Shown piece by piece: positions 25,467 to 33,717 of a stretch of DNA of 64,000 nucleotides. Every line of letters starts with the position of its first letter. Within the stretch, counting starts at the first letter, position 1. The position numbers were made by a program, and so were the translations under genes. Source of the stretch: Nitrospirota bacterium (lineage in GTDB: Bacteria > Nitrospirota > Leptospirillia > Leptospirillales > Leptospirillaceae); NCBI GenBank assembly GCA_027314645.1, contig DAHVAL010000002.1:1-64000 (forward strand), written 5' to 3'. Under the pieces are notes generated by a model. The model worked only from the letters and a program-made list of their open reading frames with translations. It ran no database searches and had not been told where the DNA came from.

Positions 25467-26369
25467 GTGCGTCTGTTTTTCGCCATCCTCGGACATCCTG
25501 TATCCCATTCCTTATCTCCGCGGTTCCAGCAGGCCGCCTTTGACGCCCTCGGGATCGATGCCTCCTACCTGCCCTTCGACCTCCCTCCCGAACGGCTCCA
25601 AAAAGGCCTTGAAGCACTCCGAACCCTGAACGTCTCGGGATTCAACATCACCCTTCCCCACAAGGAAGCCATGTTGGGGTGCGTGGACACCGCGACGCAA
25701 ACCGCATCGGAAATCGGGGCGGTCAACACCGTCATCTCCACCGAGGGCCGGTGGCTTGGAGAAAATACTGATGGCCCGGGATTTCTCCTGGCACTGGAGC
25801 GGTTTCTCGAAGAGAACCGCCTCCCCTTTCCCACCCATGCCCTTCTTTTCGGGGCCGGAGGGTCGGCCCGTTCCGTCCTGTGGGCTCTTTCCAAACGTCC
25901 GGTCACCCACCTTCTCATGGTCAACCGGACCCTTTCCCGGGGAAAAGAGCTTCTTAAACTTCCCTTCCTGTCGACTATCCGCACCCGGATGGCCGCCGAC
26001 CTTACGGACCCGGCCCTCGGAAATTGGCTGTCGGACTCTCCTGGAGCCCTTCTCATCAACACCCTTTCGCTCCATGCCTTCCAGGGCCGCTCAGTCCCCT
26101 TCCCTCCCCTGGAGGGGCTTCCCCTTTCCGGGCATCTCCTGTTCGACCTGTCCTATGCATCGAAAGAGAGCGGAACAGCAGGCGGACTGACTCCCTTTCT
26201 TCACATGGGAACCCCTTATCGGACTCCACGGCAGAACGGGCTCGGAATGCTCCTTTTCCAGGGGGCCCTGGCCTTTGAGAAATGGACCGGGCGCAAGGCT
26301 CCGGTGGAGAAAATGGAGTCCGTCCTCCGCGACGCCACCGGGCAGGACAGTCTCTGGAGAAGCGTGTGA
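25467..26369 (+). CDS. aroE: Shikimate dehydrogenase
   Basis: The enzyme reduces 3-dehydroshikimate to shikimate with NADPH in aromatic amino acid synthesis. It has 300 aa. The opening FAILGHPVSHSLSPRFQQAAF carries the shikimate-binding Ser pair. The catalytic lysine lies in GFNITLPHKEAML, and NTDGPGFLLAL and the NADP loop FGAGGSARSVLWAL follow. The GTG start at 25467 has CGGAG seven bases upstream. It begins 13 bases after a strong terminator, so it must have its own promoter or rely on read-through; none is obvious. A long palindrome follows the stop. Confidence 0.93.
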   Translation: MRLFFAILGHPVSHSLSPRFQQAAFDALGIDASYLPFDLPPERLQKGLEALRTLNVSGFNITLPHKEAMLGCVDTATQTASEIGAVNTVISTEGRWLGENTDGPGFLLALERFLEENRLPFPTHALLFGAGGSARSVLWALSKRPVTHLLMVNRTLSRGKELLKLPFLSTIRTRMAADLTDPALGNWLSDSPGALLINTLSLHAFQGRSVPFPPLEGLPLSGHLLFDLSYASKESGTAGGLTPFLHMGTPYRTPRQNGLGMLLFQGALAFEKWTGRKAPVEKMESVLRDATGQDSLWRSV

Positions 26370-26370
26370 T

Positions 26371-26407
26371 CGGATCCTGCAGGGGGAATCGCCCCCTGAA
26401 GGATCCG
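26371..26407. terminator. Convergent hairpin between aroE and hemN
   Basis: CGGATCC-tg-CAGGGGG, loop AATCG, CCCCCTG-aa-GGATCCG is a symmetrical 14-bp stem with one 2x2 internal loop. It lies between two convergent stop codons and probably blocks transcription from both sides, although no T tract follows. Confidence 0.5.
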
Positions 26408-26417
26408 AGAGCAGGGA

Positions 26418-27800
26418 TCAGAGCGTTCGGGAAAAAAGAGGGCCCTTGGGGGCTTCCTTAAGGTAGGCGTCAAACACCATGGCAATGTTTCGGAGAAAAA
26501 TCCGGCCGAGGCTGGTGATCCGGATCTTTTCCGGCGAAATTTCGATCAGCCCGTCCGCCACAAATCCTTCCAAAACGGTCACTTCTTTGGCGAAATAGGA
26601 GTCGAACGATTCACCAAACCGGGAAAGAACGGTTTTGCGGTCGATTTCAAGATCGCACATGACCTTCGAAATAAGCTCCCGCCGAATTTGGTCGTCCTTC
26701 GAAAGACGGAACCCCCGAAAGGCGCCGATCCTTCCGGAAAGGGTTCGGGAGGCATAGTCCGGAAGCGCCTTGACATTCTGCCAATAGGCGTTCTTCAGCA
26801 TGCTGATGGCGGTCACGCCCAAACCGATCAGATCGGCATTTTTCTTGGTCGTGTACCCCTGGAAGTTCCGATACAGGGTCTTGTTCACCTGGGCCAGGAA
26901 GAGCTCGTCGTCCGGTTTCGCGAAATGGTCCATTCCGATGAACCGGTACCCCGCCTTTTCCAGTTTTTCCCCGATCAGGCTGATGAGCGCAAACTTCACG
27001 TCCGGGGAAGGAAGGGTGGACTCGCGGATCAGAACCATATGTTTCTTGAGCCAGGGAACATGGGCATAGTTGAACACCGCGATCCTGTCGGGCGAAAGGG
27101 CCACGATCCGGTCCAGCGTTTCCGAAAAGCTCTCCGCCGTCTGAAAGGGAAGTCCATAGATAAGGTCGATGTTGATGCTGTGGAAGGAGAGCTCCCGGCA
27201 TTTTCGAAAGACGCGTTCGGTCATGTCGACAGGCTGGATCCGGTGGACGGCTTTCTGGACCTCGGGAGCGAAGTCCTGAACCCCCATGCTGATCCGGTTG
27301 ACTCCGACCTCCTTCAAGATTTCCAGGTATTCATTGGAGGATTCCCGGGGATCGATTTCGACTGAAATTTCTCCCCCCTTGTAGTCCACCGAAAAATGGC
27401 TGTCTATATTGGAGAACAGGCGCCGTGTCTGGGCCGGCGTCAGGCTCGACGGCGTCCCTCCCCCGAGGTGGAGCTGGACCACCTTGCGGTTTCTATCCAA
27501 GAGGGGGCTGATCACTCCCATCTCACGGGCCAGAAAATCATTGTATTCTTCCGCCTTGGCCTTATCTCTGGTGATGATGGTGCTGCACCCGCAAAAATAG
27601 CAGAGCGATTCGCAGAAGGGAATGTGAAAATAGAGGGAAAGATCCCGGGACGGAAGTTCCTTGTTGGATCGAAGGAGTTCCTCCTTGGCCTCTTTTTCGC
27701 CGAAGTCCTCCGTCCATACGGGCGCGGTCGGGTAACTGGTGTACCGCGGTCCAGCCTTGTCATATTTTTTGAGAAGTTCGATCGTCACAGGGCTCATCAT
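26418..27800 (-). CDS. hemN: Oxygen-independent coproporphyrinogen III oxidase
   Basis: This radical SAM enzyme decarboxylates coproporphyrinogen III to protoporphyrinogen IX without oxygen. At 460 aa it has the true HemN length rather than the shorter HemW form. It opens with KYDKAGPRYTSYPTAPVW, a HemN hallmark. The iron-sulfur motif is CESLCYFCGCS, with the fourth cysteine typical of HemN, and LHLGGGTPSSL follows. Two consecutive ATGs are possible starts; AAGGAG lies about 12 bases upstream. It is last in cbiX-hemE-hemN, 27 bases after hemE. Confidence 0.95.
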   Translation of the reverse strand: MMSPVTIELLKKYDKAGPRYTSYPTAPVWTEDFGEKEAKEELLRSNKELPSRDLSLYFHIPFCESLCYFCGCSTIITRDKAKAEEYNDFLAREMGVISPLLDRNRKVVQLHLGGGTPSSLTPAQTRRLFSNIDSHFSVDYKGGEISVEIDPRESSNEYLEILKEVGVNRISMGVQDFAPEVQKAVHRIQPVDMTERVFRKCRELSFHSINIDLIYGLPFQTAESFSETLDRIVALSPDRIAVFNYAHVPWLKKHMVLIRESTLPSPDVKFALISLIGEKLEKAGYRFIGMDHFAKPDDELFLAQVNKTLYRNFQGYTTKKNADLIGLGVTAISMLKNAYWQNVKALPDYASRTLSGRIGAFRGFRLSKDDQIRRELISKVMCDLEIDRKTVLSRFGESFDSYFAKEVTVLEGFVADGLIEISPEKIRITSLGRIFLRNIAMVFDAYLKEAPKGPLFSRTL

Positions 27801-27827
27801 GGCTGAAAACGACTCCTTGTTTCGGTC

Positions 27828-28868
27828 CTAGAGACCGTTCTTGACTATCTTGACGAGGTGACGGGCCATTTCCATCGGTGTGTCAGGGAGAATTCCGTGC
27901 CCCAAGTTGAAAATATGCCCGGGACGCGTCCCGACAGCCTTCAAAACCCGCCTTGCCTCGGATTCGAGAGTGTCTTTTGTGGAAAGAAGGACCACCGGAT
28001 CCAGGTTCCCCTGGAGCACTTTCTCCGGGGGCACCCGTGGAATCGCCCGATCCATGGGAAGGCGCCAGTCGATGGACAGGACATCGGTGCCGGCCCGGTT
28101 CATGTCCTCAAGCAGCGCACAGGTCCCATTGACATACAGGATCGACGGGATCCCGTGGCGGGAGAGGGCCCGAACAATCTCCTGTGTATAGGGGAGGGCA
28201 TATTCGCGGTAGTGATCGGCAGAGAGGGAGCCGGCCCATGTGTCGAAGAGCTGGTAGGCATGAATGCCCGCCTCAATCTGCATCTCGAGGTATCCGATCA
28301 CCGTTTCGGTGATCTTTTCCATCAGGGCCCGGTACCCTTTGGGATTTCCAAACATCAGCCGTTTGACCCGCGTGAACTCCTTGGAGGTCTCTCCCTCGAC
28401 CATGTAGGTGGCCAGCGTAAAGGGAGACCCGGAAAATCCGAGAAGGGGGACGCGACCGGCCAGCCGCTGATTGATCAAACGAATCGCCTCGGCCACGAAT
28501 CCGGTGGTTTTGCGCGCATCGGGAACCGTGAGCCGGTCGATGTCCGCATCGCTCCGAACCGGTTCGGGAAATCGCGGCCCCTTGTGTTCGGTGAACTCAA
28601 GAGCCAAGCCCATCGCTTCGAGGGGAATCAGGATGTCGGAGAAAAGGATCGCCGCATCCAGACCCAGGAGGTCGATCGGAAGCAGCGTGGCCTGGGTCGC
28701 AAGTTCCGGCGTCTTGCATAATCCAAGGAAGGTCGTCTTTTTCCGGATTTCCTGATATTCCGGCATATAGCGTCCCGCCTGGCGCATGATCCAGATCGGT
28801 GGGCGGTCGAGCTTTTCTCGGCGACAGGCCCGGAGGAAAAGATCATTGGAAAGGGCTCTAGAACCCAT
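27828..28868 (-). CDS. hemE: Uroporphyrinogen decarboxylase
   Basis: The enzyme removes four acetate carboxyls from uroporphyrinogen III to give coproporphyrinogen III. It has 346 aa, the family length. The signature PPIWIMRQAGRYMPEYQEIR and the second motif GFSGSPFTLATYMVEG are both complete. ATG 28868 has GGAAGG eight bases upstream and is preferred over the TTG at 28871. It follows cbiX by 14 bases and precedes hemN, so the three form one heme operon. Confidence 0.96.
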   Translation of the reverse strand: MGSRALSNDLFLRACRREKLDRPPIWIMRQAGRYMPEYQEIRKKTTFLGLCKTPELATQATLLPIDLLGLDAAILFSDILIPLEAMGLALEFTEHKGPRFPEPVRSDADIDRLTVPDARKTTGFVAEAIRLINQRLAGRVPLLGFSGSPFTLATYMVEGETSKEFTRVKRLMFGNPKGYRALMEKITETVIGYLEMQIEAGIHAYQLFDTWAGSLSADHYREYALPYTQEIVRALSRHGIPSILYVNGTCALLEDMNRAGTDVLSIDWRLPMDRAIPRVPPEKVLQGNLDPVVLLSTKDTLESEARRVLKAVGTRPGHIFNLGHGILPDTPMEMARHLVKIVKNGL

Positions 28869-28882
28869 CAACGGCCTTCCGG

Positions 28883-29716
28883 TTAAAGAGTGGCAGATGC
28901 CGGAGGATCAAGAGAGAGCCACCGGGGCATGACGGTCTGCCGGTTTCGCACAAGGCGGACAAGCCTCCCGGCAATGGCATCGAGCAATACAGGGTGATCG
29001 CCGAATGGGGGCGTGACAAGGCCTCCGTGCGGGATCGGGCACCGGACTAAAAAGTCCTCCAATCCCTTCCTGATGCGATCCATCAGGACCCCTTCGAACA
29101 GGAAATAGGGCACGACGAGAAGTCGATCGAATCCCTGGGGATCAAGGGTCTCCAACAGGAGCTTATACCTAGGTTCGGTCACTCCGATGAAGGAGTAAAG
29201 GAACTCCGGCCCCCGGCGACGTTCCCAAAGCCGGCGTCCCTGGTAGTAGAGCGAGGCATTGGCCCCCGGGTCGAGACTTCCCCGTCCGACGATCACGACT
29301 TGATCCCGGATCTCAGGGTCGGGAGGGGGAAGCAGATCCGAAAGGACGGCGATGGGCGCGTGGTCGATTCCGATCGCCCATTCCCGAACGACCGAGACGC
29401 CGGGAAAGTCCCGGGCCAGGTCCGACATGAATCCCCAGACATCCCCTTTGGAGTGTCCGGCGTCGAAGAGGAGAAACGGAAACAAATGGATCGCCGCGTC
29501 CTCTTTGGCCAGCGACCGCAAAACGCTCCGGACCTCCGGCTCGGCATGTTCAAGAAACGCCTCGCGGACGATCCAGTCCTTGGGAAGACGCGGGGAAAGA
29601 AGCCGGACCGTTTCCCTGAAATGCCGGTTCCCTTCTTCCATCGGACTTCCGTGACCGATCAGCACGACCGCGGTGGGACCCCGATCCTTCCGAATACCTT
29701 CCTGATCCTGTTCCAT
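28883..29716 (-). CDS. CbiX-domain chelatase-like protein
   Basis: This 277-aa protein is of the sirohydrochlorin cobalto/ferrochelatase class. The N-terminal half shows VVLIGHGSPMEEGNRHF and HLFPFLLFDAGHSKGDV, with the metal-site histidines of CbiX. The second half repeats the fold more loosely (RLLVVPYFLFEGVLMDRI). It heads the hemE-hemN operon, so it could load iron into sirohydrochlorin or a later heme precursor. A TTGACC-N17-TATAAT promoter ends six bases before the ATG, which makes a leaderless message likely. No ribosome-binding site is present, as expected for that. Confidence 0.85.
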   Translation of the reverse strand: MEQDQEGIRKDRGPTAVVLIGHGSPMEEGNRHFRETVRLLSPRLPKDWIVREAFLEHAEPEVRSVLRSLAKEDAAIHLFPFLLFDAGHSKGDVWGFMSDLARDFPGVSVVREWAIGIDHAPIAVLSDLLPPPDPEIRDQVVIVGRGSLDPGANASLYYQGRRLWERRRGPEFLYSFIGVTEPRYKLLLETLDPQGFDRLLVVPYFLFEGVLMDRIRKGLEDFLVRCPIPHGGLVTPPFGDHPVLLDAIAGRLVRLVRNRQTVMPRWLSLDPPASATL

Positions 29717-29722
29717 GTCCTG

Positions 29723-29751
29723 ATTATACGGTGGGGGGCGGGAAGGGTCAA
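29723..29751 (-). promoter_or_regulatory. Strong promoter of the cbiX-hemE-hemN operon
   Basis: TTGACC and a perfect TATAAT are 17 bases apart. The predicted start coincides with the A of the cbiX ATG, so the transcript would have no leader. Confidence 0.8.
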
Positions 29752-29836
29752 TGAAATGGCAGGGTTTTCACCGTGATCGTCCCGTGATAACAGGGGCTGC
29801 CCGGGCGCGAATTTTCCGACCCGCCCTTGAAAGGAA

Positions 29837-30589
29837 TCACGCGGACTTGGTTTCCCGAGGCCGAACATACGCCGCGACACCGATGAGGGCCCCCAGAAGG
29901 AGGTCCGCTCCCGCAATCCCCCATTCCTGAAGAGCCAGGGCCACGAAAAAGTTGAAGAGGAAGACGGTCCCGTACAGAAAGGCGGGAAGGAATCGGTCAA
30001 GGCGGTTCGCGCCATCTCCGGACACTTTCATCGGAAGGATCTTCCAAAGGGTCATGATGAAGAAGCCCGTCACGCCCCATCCAAGAAAATTCGAAATGGT
30101 GACCCCAAAATAGGAGCCTCCCCCCGGATATTCGTAGATCTGACCAAGGAACCACCGGTTTCCACGGAGCGCCACCGGGTCGATCACCATGTCGATCAGC
30201 ATGAAAAGAAGGACCCCTCCCGCCAACACCTTCCAAAAGCTTCTCCATGGGAGGACCAGCGCCTGCGCAAGCGATCTCCCCCCTAAGAGGGCGGCGACCC
30301 CGAGAGAGGCCACGGCCAGAAAGGCAAAGGAAAGAGAGTCCATCAGAGGAAGAATGCCGATCCAGATTTCACGCGCGGTGGTGGTCGGAAGGTAGCGGTA
30401 GTGGCCGAAAGGGAACCATCCTCCCGGACGGGCCGAAGACCATTCACACCCGTAGGCCACCCCATAGGCCAGGAGAAATCGAAGCAGGGCCCAGGGAAAG
30501 CCGACAAGCCTTGCCAGGGCGAAGAGTCCCACTCCCCAAAAAAAGAACACATACCATCGGAACCAGAGCGTGGAGAGGAGTAAATGCAT
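29837..30589 (-). CDS. Carotenoid-biosynthesis (DUF422/CruF-like) membrane protein
   Basis: This 250-aa integral membrane protein has about seven helices. The segments YGCEWSSARPGGWFPFGHY and DMVIDPVALRGNRWFLGQIY carry the polar residues conserved in DUF422 proteins such as CruF, which hydrate carotenoid ends. SYFGVTISNFLGWG is also typical. The ATG stands three bases after the stop of the half-size DMT gene, and its ribosome-binding site GGAGG overlaps that stop. It is therefore in the hopanoid operon tail. Whether the substrate is a carotenoid or another isoprenoid is not known, since no phytoene or lycopene genes are seen here. Confidence 0.78.
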   Translation of the reverse strand: MHLLLSTLWFRWYVFFFWGVGLFALARLVGFPWALLRFLLAYGVAYGCEWSSARPGGWFPFGHYRYLPTTTAREIWIGILPLMDSLSFAFLAVASLGVAALLGGRSLAQALVLPWRSFWKVLAGGVLLFMLIDMVIDPVALRGNRWFLGQIYEYPGGGSYFGVTISNFLGWGVTGFFIMTLWKILPMKVSGDGANRLDRFLPAFLYGTVFLFNFFVALALQEWGIAGADLLLGALIGVAAYVRPRETKSA

Positions 30590-30592
30590 CCC

Positions 30593-30961
30593 TCATCCTC
30601 CGGAATGTGCGATCAGGGCCACGCCGATTGTAATGAGGGAGATCCCCCCCCACCGCAAGAGGGGAATCGTTTCCCGGAGAAACAAACGGGCCAGAAGGGC
30701 AATCAACACATACCCGAATCCGGTCATGGGAACGACAAGACTTACCGGAAGCTCCCGAAGAAGTCCCAGAAGAAGGATGTAGTACAGCGCCTGGAGGAAG
30801 ACCCCCAGCAGCACCTCCGGATGGCGCAAGATTGCCCGAATCCGCCCGGCGCCCACATCCATTCTTGTGGCCTTCATTCCCCGGGAGAGGATGAGGAATC
30901 CGATATCTTCCACCAGAAGGGAGAGGAAGAAAAGACTCAGAAGCCCCGCATAGGAGAACAT
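30593..30961 (-). CDS. Half-size DMT/EamA-like membrane protein
   Basis: This protein has 122 aa and four predicted helices, the size of one EamA or SMR unit. It starts MFSYAGLLSLFFLSLL at 30961; the ATG overlaps the hpnI stop as TGATG. The longer track ORF is ignored. The C-terminal half reads LVVPMTGFGYVLIALLARLF and then RWGGISLITIGVALIA, much like the second half-size protein at 59247-59693. Such units must dimerise to form a transporter. Its coupling to hpnI suggests a role in moving a modified hopanoid or sugar lipid; this is inference. Confidence 0.75.
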   Translation of the reverse strand: MFSYAGLLSLFFLSLLVEDIGFLILSRGMKATRMDVGAGRIRAILRHPEVLLGVFLQALYYILLLGLLRELPVSLVVPMTGFGYVLIALLARLFLRETIPLLRWGGISLITIGVALIAHSGG

Positions 30962-32175
30962 CAGGTCCGGTGGGTCTTGGGGAGAGTGTTTCCTGGCGAA
31001 GAGACGGGATCGAGAGGCATGAGTGCCCCTCCCGGAAGAATCCGGTATCGATGGCCCCGCCAGAAGACCCGTCGTCCAAAGCTCCCGAAATAGGAGATGA
31101 TCGAGACCAGTTCCCGCATCAACCAAACCCCTCCGTCCCGGTGGGTCATCGGTCGGTCGAGAAACTGCCCGGTCAAGTAGGACACCAGGGCCAGATGGAG
31201 GACATAGAGGCCAGCCGCCCCCACGGAAATGGCCGGATTCCCGGAAGCGACTCCCAAAATCAGGGAAAGAACGGCAAAGAGAAACGGACGGACAAAAAAG
31301 GACAGGCTGTATCCCCAGGGGCGGAGACTCGAATAGGTCCGGGCCCATCGGATTTCGTGGGCAACGATCGACGAAAGCGGTTCGTCCCGAATGTGGGCGT
31401 CGATCAAGGTCGGCGACAGGACGATCCGGAATCCCTTTTCATGAATCAGACGTCCAAGATGGTAGTCATCGGCCAAATAATCCTTCATGACGTCGAACCC
31501 TCCAATGGCCCGGATCGCTTCCCCACGAAAGAGCATTGTTGGGCCATAGAGATAGGTGAGCGGCATCAGGAGGTAGGCGACCAAGGCCTGGGGGATCATT
31601 TCGCTGTTTAACAGCATGGCCGAAAGACGGGAGGAGAACCCCCCTTCAGGGGTTCCGCGCTGGAGGCAGGTGACGGCGCCCACGGTCGTGTCCGAAAGGA
31701 TCGGGGCAACGATTTCCCGAAGGTAGTTCGGGCCGACCCTGATGTCGCTGTCGTTTAAAAGAATGTAGGGATCGTTTCTGTCCCTGGCCACCGAGGCCAC
31801 CTTGTTCATCTTCTTGTTCGCCCCCGAGCGTTCGGAGACGATCGCAAGCGAGACCTTGTCCGGATAGAGGGCTTCAAGCTCGCGGATCACGCCGATGGAA
31901 GCGTCATCCGGAGAGTCGACGGTAAAGACGATGCTGAATCGGGGATAATTTTGCTCGATAAAGGACAGATAATTTTCCCGGGCCCCATGATCCAATCCCC
32001 TGACAGGCTTGATCATCAGGACTGGCGGAAGAACGCCGTCGGGGATCCAGGTTTCCTTGCGGCTTCTGAGCAGCCGGTCGGCCCCGTAAAGGGCCAGTCC
32101 GTCGAACGTGACACCGAGGGCGGTGATGGAAATCGAGCAATCACCGGTCAACGTGAGAATATCGGCCAGGGTCAT
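30961..32175 (-). CDS. hpnI: Hopanoid glycosyltransferase HpnI
   Basis: This GT2-family membrane glycosyltransferase adds N-acetylglucosamine to bacteriohopanetetrol. About 404 aa are read from MTLADILTLTGDCS at 32175; the track start at 32262 overlaps hpnJ. The core motifs are IKPVRGLDHGARENYLSFI, the acidic pair LLNDSDIRVGPNYL, DYLADDYHLGRLI and the QxxRW-like HEIRWARTY. Hydrophobic segments lie near the N-terminus and in the last third. It comes 16 bases after hpnJ and is coupled to the half-size DMT gene. The deacetylase HpnK that normally acts next is not in the window. Confidence 0.88.
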   Translation of the reverse strand: MTLADILTLTGDCSISITALGVTFDGLALYGADRLLRSRKETWIPDGVLPPVLMIKPVRGLDHGARENYLSFIEQNYPRFSIVFTVDSPDDASIGVIRELEALYPDKVSLAIVSERSGANKKMNKVASVARDRNDPYILLNDSDIRVGPNYLREIVAPILSDTTVGAVTCLQRGTPEGGFSSRLSAMLLNSEMIPQALVAYLLMPLTYLYGPTMLFRGEAIRAIGGFDVMKDYLADDYHLGRLIHEKGFRIVLSPTLIDAHIRDEPLSSIVAHEIRWARTYSSLRPWGYSLSFFVRPFLFAVLSLILGVASGNPAISVGAAGLYVLHLALVSYLTGQFLDRPMTHRDGGVWLMRELVSIISYFGSFGRRVFWRGHRYRILPGGALMPLDPVSSPGNTLPKTHRT

Positions 32176-32191
32176 TGCAAAGTGCCAAACT

Positions 32192-33634
32192 TCATGTGGT
32201 CTGATGGACCTTTTCCGATTCCCGCCTCTTCGCCATAAAGCGGAAGAATTCCCGGGCTTCACGCACGATTTTTTTGAATTCGCTGAAACTGAACATGGCT
32301 CTCCGCAACACCTTCAAGACATAGCGGGGACGGAAGTAGTATTCCCGGTAAAACTTCGGAACGGCCATGAAGATTTCACGAGACGAAATCTCCGGATAGG
32401 CCACGTTCACCGCCTGGAATCCATCGTCCGACACCATTTCCGCATCCACGAGGTACCCGTTTTCCTTCGCATAATTGTAGAAGTGCGTCCCCGGATAGGG
32501 AGAGGCGAGCGACACCTGAAGGGTTTCGATGTTCAAGCGGCTGGCAAAGGAAATCGTCTCGTCGATCGTCTGGGAGGTCTCGCCGGGCAACCCGACGATA
32601 AAGGTTCCATGGATCGTCATTCCCAGTTGGTGGGAATCTCGCGTGAACTGCTCGGCCTGATCCACCCGGATCCCCTTCTTGACGTTATTGAGGATCTGCT
32701 GGTTCCCCGATTCGTATCCGACGACCATGACCCGGCACCCGGACTCCCGCATGATCCGAAGGGTCTCGTAATCGACATTGGCCTTGGAGTTGCAGCCCCA
32801 GGAAAGGTTGAAGGACTTGAGTCCCTGGGCAAGCTCCCTGGTCCGGTCCCGATACTCGGTGAGGGTGTCGTCGTCGAAAAAGAGTTCCTTGATCCCGGGA
32901 AAGGCCTTCTTGATATAGGCCACTTCTTCCAGGACGTTCTCGACCGAGCGGACACGATAGACGTTCCCCGAAAAGGTTTGCGGCCACAGGCAGAAGGTGC
33001 ACTTGCTTCCGCACCCTCTCCCCGTATAGATGGAAATGTAGGGGAATTTCATCCAGGGGATTTCATAATCGCTGATCTTGAGATCCCGCGCATACACTTT
33101 GGATGCAAAGGGAAGAATGTCGAGATTCTCGATCACCGGACGGTCCGGGTTTCCGATGATCGCCCCGTCCTTGCGAAAGTGGATGCCCGCCACGTCTTCC
33201 AGTCGTGCCCCATTGGCGATCTCGGGAATGACGTAATCGAACTCCTCCCGAACGACAAAGTCGATGACAGGATCGGCTTTGAGGGTCAGTTCAGGAAGAA
33301 CGGACGGGTGGGGTCCGACAAATCCGACGAGCATCGACGGGTTGCGCTCCTTGAGCCCTTGCGCCGTTGCGATGTCGTTCTTGAGGGACGGAGTGCTGGT
33401 GTAAAGGACCACCATATCGAAGGAAGAGGCCAGTCTGAGAGTCTCATCGCGCCCCAAATTCTGTGCGGGAGCGTCCACTACGAGGGAATTTTCGATCATC
33501 CCAGCCGGATATGTCAGCCAAGTGGGATACCAGAAGGAGCGCACCTCACGCGTTGCCTGGTAGCGCGCCCCCGCGCCTCCGTCAAAATCATCGAATGAAG
33601 GCGGGTTCAGAAATAACGTCCGCATTGTCGCCAT
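32192..33634 (-). CDS. hpnJ: Hopanoid radical SAM protein HpnJ
   Basis: This 480-aa protein has an N-terminal B12-binding-like domain (to about residue 150) and a radical SAM domain with GRGCGSKCTFCLWPQTF (CxxxCxxC). Other motifs are FFDDDTLTEYRDR and FIVGLPGETSQTIDET. In the known pathway HpnJ contracts the sugar on bacteriohopanetetrol to give the cyclitol ether. The opening MATMRTLFLNPPSFDDFDGG is typical of the family. AAGGA lies seven bases before the ATG. It is upstream of hpnI on the same strand. The need for cobalamin is suggested by the domain but not proven. Confidence 0.9.
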   Translation of the reverse strand: MATMRTLFLNPPSFDDFDGGAGARYQATREVRSFWYPTWLTYPAGMIENSLVVDAPAQNLGRDETLRLASSFDMVVLYTSTPSLKNDIATAQGLKERNPSMLVGFVGPHPSVLPELTLKADPVIDFVVREEFDYVIPEIANGARLEDVAGIHFRKDGAIIGNPDRPVIENLDILPFASKVYARDLKISDYEIPWMKFPYISIYTGRGCGSKCTFCLWPQTFSGNVYRVRSVENVLEEVAYIKKAFPGIKELFFDDDTLTEYRDRTRELAQGLKSFNLSWGCNSKANVDYETLRIMRESGCRVMVVGYESGNQQILNNVKKGIRVDQAEQFTRDSHQLGMTIHGTFIVGLPGETSQTIDETISFASRLNIETLQVSLASPYPGTHFYNYAKENGYLVDAEMVSDDGFQAVNVAYPEISSREIFMAVPKFYREYYFRPRYVLKVLRRAMFSFSEFKKIVREAREFFRFMAKRRESEKVHQTT

Positions 33635-33717
33635 GACATCCTTTCAATCAAGTGGCCGGCGACAGACTGTCCGCCCGGCATTATCCGCTTCGATCAGGAT
33701 CAACATCGCCATAAGAA

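Noticed and set aside
32108-33598. 496-aa plus-strand ORF
   Set aside because: It is antisense to hpnJ, whose radical SAM motif is intact. No ribosome-binding site or family match.
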